From CAZCEC01 sp964497615 (GTDB taxonomy: Bacteria > Chloroflexota > Anaerolineae > Anaerolineales > UBA6663): a stretch of 44,805 nucleotides of DNA. Numbering within the stretch: position 1 is the stretch's first letter; each line of letters starts with the position of its first letter. The notes beneath the pieces are model-generated. The model saw nothing but the letters and a program-made list of their open reading frames with translations. It searched no databases and was not told the DNA's origin. The stretch spans positions 1 to 44,805 of the forward strand of contig CAZCEC010000053.1 of the NCBI GenBank assembly GCA_964497615.1, given 5' to 3'. Below, in pieces: positions 39,961 to 44,805 of the stretch. A program made the position numbers and the translations under genes.

Positions 39961-42738
39961 ATGCCAAAGAAGACCGCCAAGCGCGCCGCCCCGCACCAGT
40001 GGACGGGCGCTGAGATTCGCCGTTCGTTTCTGGACTTTTTCGAGGAACAGGGCCACACCATCGTTCCGTCGGCGTCGCTGGTGCCGGGCGACGACCCCAC
40101 CCTGCTGTTCACCAACTCGGGGATGGTGCAGTTCAAGGACGTGTTCCTGGGAACTGACACCCGGCCGTACACCCGCGTGGCCGATTCGCAGAAGTGCATG
40201 CGGGTGGCGGGGAAACATAACGACCTGGAAGACGTGGGGCGCGACAACACCCACCACACGTTCTTCGAGATGCTGGGCAACTGGTCGTTTGGCGATTACT
40301 ACAAGCAGGAGGCCATCACCTGGGCCTGGCAACTGCTGACCGACGTCTGGGGGCTGCCCAAGGACAAGCTGTGGGCGACGTGCTTCCAGGACGAGCAGGG
40401 CGTGATCCCACGCGACGACGAGGCGGCCGACATCTGGCGGCGGCAGCCCGGCTTTGACCCGGAGCACGTGCTGTTTTTTGGCCGGAAGGACAACTTCTGG
40501 GAGATGGCCGAGGTGGGGCCATGCGGACCGGACAGCGAAATCCACCTGGATCGCGGGCCGCAGTTCTGCGACAAACAGAACGTGCCGGAGCATGTCTGCC
40601 GCGTGAACGGGGACTGCGCGCGCTTCCTGGAACTGTGGAACCTGGTGTTCATCCAGTACAACCGGACTGGGCCAACAGCGGCCGATCTGTCGCCCCTGCC
40701 GAAGAAGCACGTGGACACCGGCATGGGGCTGGAGCGCATTGTGTCGGTAATGCAGGGCGTCGACTCGAACTACCGCACAGACCTGTTCACGCCGATCCTG
40801 GCGGCCATCCAGAAGCTGACTGGCCACACCGACGCCGAGCGCGAAGCCAACCTGACGCCGTACCGCGTCATCGCCGACCACGGGCGGGGGGCGGCGTTCC
40901 TGATCGCCGATGGGGTGGCGCCGGGCAATACCGGGCGCAACTACGTCTGCCGGATGATTATCCGGCGCGCGGCGCGGTTTGGGTCCAAGCTGGGTTTCAC
41001 CGAGCCATTTCTGGCCCGGGTGGTGGACGCCGTGATCGAGAGCTATGGGGCGGACTATCCAGAACTGGTGCGCAATCGCGAGAACATCCAGCGGACACTG
41101 ACGCAAGAGGAGCAGCGCTTCCAGCGGACCGTGGACATTGGTATCGCCAACTTGAACGCGCTGCTGGACGAGCTCAGCGCGCATGGGCAGGACACGCTCT
41201 CGGGCGACGAGGCCTTTGATTTGTACGCGACGTTTGGCTTGCCCTTGGAAATCACCCGCGACGTGGCGCAGGAACGCGGCCTGAAGGTGGATGAGGCGGG
41301 CTTTGTGCAGGCGCGCGAAGCGCACGCCGAGGCCTCCCGGTCGGAGGTGGGCAGCGCCGGGGGCGAGGACGTGGAGGTGTATCGCGCGGTACTGCACGAC
41401 CTCCAGGAGCGCGGCGCGCTGGGGCCGGAGGGCGTGGAGTACGACCCCTACAATGATTTGGAGATGGAAGAGCCGGTCGCGGCGCTGCTCAAGGATGGGC
41501 AGCGCGTGACCAGCGCTCGCGCTGGGGACCAGGTGGAAGTGGTGCTGCCTCGGACGGTCTTCTATGTGGCCTCCGGCGGGCAAGTAGCCGATACGGGCGC
41601 CATCGCGTCGTTCCGGCCCAACAGTGACGAGCCCATCTGGGAAGTCCAGGTGACCGAGGTGAAACGGCCAGCGGCCGGGCTGATCGTCCATGCGGGCCAG
41701 GTGACGCGCGGCACACCCCGTGAGGGCGACATTGCCCTGGCGGCGGTGGATGGCGACCGGCGCTGGGACATCATGCGCAATCATACTGCCACGCACCTGC
41801 TCCACTCCGAACTGCGCTACGTGCTGGGCGACCACGTCCGGCAGGCGGGCTCGCTGGTGGCGCCCGACCGGCTGCGATTTGACTTTACCCATCAAGGCAT
41901 GCTGACCCAGGAGCAGTTGGACCAGGTGACCCGCTCGGTGAACGATGCGGTGCTGGCGAACTACCCCGTTAACATCGAGTACATGGACCGGCAGGCGGCG
42001 ATTGAAGCCGGGGCGATGGCGCTGTTCGGCGAGAAGTATGGGGCAACCGTTCGAACGGTGCGCATCGGCGAGCCGGAGGCGTTCAGTTTTGAGCTGTGCG
42101 GCGGCACACACGTGGTGGAATCCGCCGATATCGGCCCATTCGTGGTCATCAGCGAGGAGGCAGCCGCCGCTGGCATCCGCCGCATCGAGGCCGTGACAGG
42201 CCGCGGGGCGCTGGATTTGATTCACCGGCGGCTGGGCGCGCTGAGCAACATCGCGACGTACCTGAAAGCAAACGCGGCCGAAGTAGACCGGCGAGTGTTG
42301 ACCTTGCTCGACGAGCACCAGGCGGCGCAGAAGGAAATCTCGCGGCTGCGGCGTGAGCTGGCGCAGCGCGAACTGGATGCGCTGCTGGCCAAGGTGGAAG
42401 ACGTGCAGGGCGTAGCGGTGCTGGCCGGGGCGGTGAAGCAGGCCGACGGCGACACCCTGCGCGAGATGACGGACTGGTTTCGGGCGCGGGTACCCTCGGG
42501 CGTGGTGGTGCTGGGCTCGGTGTTCGAGAACCGGCCGCACTTTGTGGCCTCGGTGACGGATGACCTGGTGAAGCGCGGTCTGGACGCGGGCAAGATCGTC
42601 AAGACGGTCGCGCGCGTGGTGGGCGGCGGCGGGGGCGGCAAGCCCAACCTGGCCCAGGCTGGCGGCAAGGACCCAGCCCGCCTGCCCGAAGCGCTGGCAC
42701 AGGTGAAGGGCGCGGTGGAGGGGATGCTGGCGGCATAG
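39961..42738 (+). CDS. alaS: Alanyl-tRNA synthetase
   Basis: A 925-residue class II synthetase that charges tRNA-Ala and clears mischarged Ser/Gly. The catalytic core has IVPSASLVPGDDPTLLFTNSGM, HHTFFEMLGNWSFGDYYK and DTGMGLERIVSVMQG. The editing domain has HTATHLLHSEL and CGGTH (zinc ligands), and the C-Ala region ends GGGGGGKPNLAQAGG. All domains are complete; the length exceeds E. coli AlaS (about 876) mainly through an N-terminal basic segment and internal loops. The next gene starts with GTG immediately after the TAG stop, so translation is coupled. Confidence 0.97.
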   Translation: MPKKTAKRAAPHQWTGAEIRRSFLDFFEEQGHTIVPSASLVPGDDPTLLFTNSGMVQFKDVFLGTDTRPYTRVADSQKCMRVAGKHNDLEDVGRDNTHHTFFEMLGNWSFGDYYKQEAITWAWQLLTDVWGLPKDKLWATCFQDEQGVIPRDDEAADIWRRQPGFDPEHVLFFGRKDNFWEMAEVGPCGPDSEIHLDRGPQFCDKQNVPEHVCRVNGDCARFLELWNLVFIQYNRTGPTAADLSPLPKKHVDTGMGLERIVSVMQGVDSNYRTDLFTPILAAIQKLTGHTDAEREANLTPYRVIADHGRGAAFLIADGVAPGNTGRNYVCRMIIRRAARFGSKLGFTEPFLARVVDAVIESYGADYPELVRNRENIQRTLTQEEQRFQRTVDIGIANLNALLDELSAHGQDTLSGDEAFDLYATFGLPLEITRDVAQERGLKVDEAGFVQAREAHAEASRSEVGSAGGEDVEVYRAVLHDLQERGALGPEGVEYDPYNDLEMEEPVAALLKDGQRVTSARAGDQVEVVLPRTVFYVASGGQVADTGAIASFRPNSDEPIWEVQVTEVKRPAAGLIVHAGQVTRGTPREGDIALAAVDGDRRWDIMRNHTATHLLHSELRYVLGDHVRQAGSLVAPDRLRFDFTHQGMLTQEQLDQVTRSVNDAVLANYPVNIEYMDRQAAIEAGAMALFGEKYGATVRTVRIGEPEAFSFELCGGTHVVESADIGPFVVISEEAAAAGIRRIEAVTGRGALDLIHRRLGALSNIATYLKANAAEVDRRVLTLLDEHQAAQKEISRLRRELAQRELDALLAKVEDVQGVAVLAGAVKQADGDTLREMTDWFRARVPSGVVVLGSVFENRPHFVASVTDDLVKRGLDAGKIVKTVARVVGGGGGGKPNLAQAGGKDPARLPEALAQVKGAVEGMLAA

Positions 42739-44247
42739 GTGAAAGAACAAGTCATTCACCTTGACGCGCACGACGACTTCATCAGCGCCCGCGACAAGAT
42801 TGGGTGGGCGCAAACGGCGCGCGTGCTGTTGGTGTGGCCCAAGGATGGGCGCGTTCTCGCCCGCCGGCTGGACCTGCTGCTGCTCAAACGGCACGCGGCG
42901 CGGCTGGGCGCGCAGTTGGTGCTTGTCGCGCATGACGCTGCGATCCGCGAGAATGCCCGGGAACTCGAACTGCCGGTTTTTGGCAGTGTGGACGCCAGCC
43001 GCTTGGGCCGCGGCCGGCCGCGGCCCAAGCGGGCTGCCGGCGCCCCGGCGCGCAAGCGGCTGGATCGAACGAAGCTGAGGCCCCAGCGCCGCTCGCTGGG
43101 CGTGCCCATCCCGCCCTGGGTCGGGTGGACGGTGAGGGGCGCGCTATTCTTGATTGGACTCGCCGGGCTGGCCGGGCTAGCCGCGGCCGTGGGCCCGTCG
43201 GCTACCGTGACGGTGCTGCCGGCCACCGAACCGGTACAGGTGCAGGTGAGCCTGACGGCAGATCCCAGCCTGGAAGCGCCGGAGGGCACGACCATTCCCG
43301 CCCGGATGGTGCGGGTGGAGGTGGAGGCGGCAGGCACGACGGCCACCACCGGGCTGCGCGAGGTGCCCAGCCAGCCCGCGCTGGGGAGCGTCATCTTTAC
43401 TAGCCTGGATGGAACGCTGAACCTGATCCCGGCCGGAACTGGCGTTCGCACGACGACGGGCGCACCGGCTCGCTTCCGCACGGTGCAGGACGTGAGCATT
43501 GACCCGGCTGTGGGCGCAACCGCCCAGGCGGCGATTGAGGCCATTGACTTGGGACCGGCAGGCAACGTGTCGGCGGGGCTGATTAATGCCATTGACGGGC
43601 CTTTGGGGCTTCAGTTGGCGGTGGTGAACCCCAGTCCCACTGTCGGCGGCGCGTTGACCCAGCGGCCGGCGGTGACGCAGGCAGACCTGGAGCGGCTGCG
43701 GGCTGAGGTGGCCGCGCGGCTGGAGGCCGAGGCCATGACGGCGCTGCTGAGCCAACTGGCGCCGAGCGAGTTCCTGGCGCCTGATTCGGTCGCGCTGGAG
43801 GGCACGGTGGCCGAGACGTTCAACCTGGCGGTGGGAGAGCAGGCGGACAGTCTTCAACTGACCCTACTGCGGCAGGTGTTCTCGGGGGTGGTGGTGGACG
43901 ACAACGCGGCCCGGGCCGCGGCACAGCAAGTTCTGCTCAACTCTGCCCCCGAGGGGGCAGACGTGCAGCCCGGCTCTGAGCAGTTTGAGCGCCTGCCGGA
44001 GGTGGTCTCCGACGCAGCTGGGCGGGTGCACTTTGCGCTCCGGGCCAGCGGCGTGGCGTCGCCGCGCGTGGATGAGGCGCTGCTGCGCGAACTGGTGCGG
44101 GGCCAACCCGTACCACTGTCGCAGCTTCGACTGGCGAATGCCCTGCCCCTGAGCACCCAGCCCATCATCACCGTGAACCCTCAATGGTACCCGCGGCTGC
44201 CGTGGCTGCCGTTTCGGATTGACGTGGTGGTGGCCGGCGGGGCCTAG
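42739..44247 (+). CDS. Membrane-anchored baseplate-J-like protein
   Basis: A 502-residue protein. Residues 1-125 are cytoplasmic and basic (DKIGWAQTARVLLVWPKDG, then RGRPRPKRAAG and KLRPQRRS), 133-155 form one membrane helix (ALFLIGLAGLAGLAAAVG), and the remainder resembles the baseplate J/gp47 domain found as a stand-alone in Chloroflexota and cyanobacteria (ATEPVQVQVSLTADPSLEAP, GTGVRTTTGAPARFRTVQD, FSGVVVDDNAARAAAQQVL). GTG 42739 directly follows the alaS stop. Genes for this family are often linked to alaS and ruvX, but no phage tail or contractile-injection gene is nearby. Function is not known; a surface-exposed structural role is likely. Confidence 0.72.
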   Translation: MKEQVIHLDAHDDFISARDKIGWAQTARVLLVWPKDGRVLARRLDLLLLKRHAARLGAQLVLVAHDAAIRENARELELPVFGSVDASRLGRGRPRPKRAAGAPARKRLDRTKLRPQRRSLGVPIPPWVGWTVRGALFLIGLAGLAGLAAAVGPSATVTVLPATEPVQVQVSLTADPSLEAPEGTTIPARMVRVEVEAAGTTATTGLREVPSQPALGSVIFTSLDGTLNLIPAGTGVRTTTGAPARFRTVQDVSIDPAVGATAQAAIEAIDLGPAGNVSAGLINAIDGPLGLQLAVVNPSPTVGGALTQRPAVTQADLERLRAEVAARLEAEAMTALLSQLAPSEFLAPDSVALEGTVAETFNLAVGEQADSLQLTLLRQVFSGVVVDDNAARAAAQQVLLNSAPEGADVQPGSEQFERLPEVVSDAAGRVHFALRASGVASPRVDEALLRELVRGQPVPLSQLRLANALPLSTQPIITVNPQWYPRLPWLPFRIDVVVAGGA

Positions 44248-44251
44248 GGCG

Positions 44252-44680
44252 GTGCGGGTGCTGGCGGTTGATCCAGGAGAGCGGCATATCGGCTTAGCGC
44301 TTTCGGACCCGAGCGGCACCGTGGCCCGGCCCCTGACGACCCTGCGCCACGAAGCGCGCGCGACGGACGCGGCCCGCATCGCAGCGCTGGCGGCGGAGCA
44401 CGAGGCAACGCTGATCGTGATTGGCCAAGCGCTGGACGCTGAAGGGCGTCCGGGATCGCAGGCGCGGCACGCCGAAAACCTGGCCGCCGCGGTGCGTGCG
44501 CACACACAAATTCCGGTGCGGCTGCACGACGAGAGCTTTAGCACCCAGGCAGCGCAGGCCAGCATGCGGGCGGCGGGCAAGAAGCGGCGGGCCCGCCGCG
44601 AACAAGTCCACGCCGTGGCGGCGGCGACCTTGCTGCAAGGATTCCTCGATGGGCATTCGGGAGAAGCGCCGCCGGGCTAA
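44252..44680 (+). CDS. ruvX: RuvX/YqgF-type putative Holliday junction resolvase
   Basis: A 142-residue RNase H-fold nuclease, also implicated in 16S pre-rRNA 5' processing. The first acid is in VLAVDPGERHIGLALSD, the second in VRLHDESFSTQAA, while the third is normally Asp in the VDxxAAxxxLQ helix. Here it reads QVHAVAAATLLQGFL, with His in place of Asp. GTG 44252 begins five bases after the upstream stop; GTG 44258 is an alternative. Otherwise length and motifs are standard. The next gene overlaps by about 32 bases in another frame. Confidence 0.88.
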   Translation: MRVLAVDPGERHIGLALSDPSGTVARPLTTLRHEARATDAARIAALAAEHEATLIVIGQALDAEGRPGSQARHAENLAAAVRAHTQIPVRLHDESFSTQAAQASMRAAGKKRRARREQVHAVAAATLLQGFLDGHSGEAPPG

Positions 44681-44805
44681 CCTGGCGGCGCAGTTTTTTC
44701 TGCTGATCCTGGCGCTGGTGGGCCTGCTGGTAGGCGGGTTTCTGGTGTTCGTCTACCTGAGCGGGGCGACTGAACGCGCGCTGGGCCCAGGCGCAGAGGA
44801 CCTGA
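44649..44805 (+). CDS. Start of a membrane-anchored protein, perhaps MltG (partial)
   Basis: ATG 44649 opens a frame that runs off the window end. It encodes a basic N-terminus (MGIREKRRRANLAAQ), a clear membrane helix (FLLILALVGLLVGGFLVFVYL) and then SGATERALGPGAEDL. In many bacteria ruvX is followed by mltG, the endolytic transglycosylase that has this plan, and that is the most likely identity. Only 52 residues are visible, so this is context inference. Confidence 0.5.
   Translation, partial: MGIREKRRRANLAAQFFLLILALVGLLVGGFLVFVYLSGATERALGPGAEDL

Noticed and set aside
39934..42933. A 999-residue open frame antisense to alaS
   Set aside because: High GC makes long antisense frames common. 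The product is low-complexity (His-, Arg-, Pro-rich), has no ribosome site and lies opposite a clear alaS.
42739..44247. Prophage or contractile-injection remnant
   Set aside because: The only phage-like feature is the baseplate-J domain. Flanking genes are housekeeping and no other tail gene is present.

Overview
The window is 44.8 kb of GC-rich, densely coding bacterial DNA with two runs of N. Most genes overlap or sit within a few bases of each other, GTG and TTG starts are common, and no rRNA, tRNA, phage, insertion sequence or CRISPR array was recognised. Several features suggest a member of the Chloroflexota (Anaerolineae-like), probably a metagenome or draft assembly: an NDP-forming acyl-CoA synthetase fused to GNAT, a membrane-anchored baseplate-J-like protein between alaS and ruvX, an Asp23-nusB pair, many beta-propeller secreted proteins, and a LIC_10190-type membrane protein. 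That assignment is inference; no marker gene was compared.

Layout. (1) 30-5356, plus: a fatty-acid/acyl-CoA oxidation operon with crotonase, a small membrane protein, two acyl-CoA dehydrogenases and both electron-transfer flavoprotein subunits. (2) 5408-10003, plus: C39-like secreted peptidase, HAD phosphatase, ADP-ribosylglycohydrolase, a small membrane protein, an orphan CoA-transferase alpha subunit and CorA. (3) 10044-13592, plus: FabG, Asp23, NusB, TatA/B, TatC, DUF952. (4) 13599-15648, minus: a ParB-like/Usp/Usp fusion and a small protein. (5) 16133-19823, plus: a heterodimeric ABC exporter, its first gene interrupted by a scaffold gap. (6) 19824-20335: an intergenic stretch with strong hairpins, a consensus promoter holding a LexA-type box, and a 9-bp minisatellite. 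(7) 20336-24401: an HD-GYP phosphodiesterase divergent from an FG-GAP protein, then a lipoprotein propeller. (8) 24484-33181, minus: a free-standing GyrA C-terminal domain with RecD2, a perfect 22-bp inverted repeat, and a three-gene unit with an epimerase-like protein, an acyl-CoA synthetase-GNAT and a GNAT with a cNMP-binding-like tail. (9) 33306-38554: MTA phosphorylase, FtsW/RodA, a catalytically dead class B PBP and a convergent polytopic membrane protein. (10) 38632-44805: tyrS and alaS divergent, then the baseplate-J-like protein, ruvX and the start of a membrane-anchored gene, perhaps mltG.

The most interesting points are proteins that keep a fold but alter the active site, or join domains unusually: an acyl-CoA dehydrogenase without the usual catalytic Glu beside an ETF alpha subunit lacking usual flavin contacts; a PBP lacking Ser and Lys next to FtsW/RodA; an acyl-CoA synthetase-GNAT that retains the phosphorylated His lost in Pat enzymes, next to a GNAT with a degenerate cNMP domain; a lone GyrA pinwheel with RecD2; and ParB-like-Usp-Usp. 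The LexA-box promoter in front of a minisatellite is the best candidate for an undescribed locus. Several promoters have the -10 box only 6-7 bases before the start codon, implying leaderless mRNAs.
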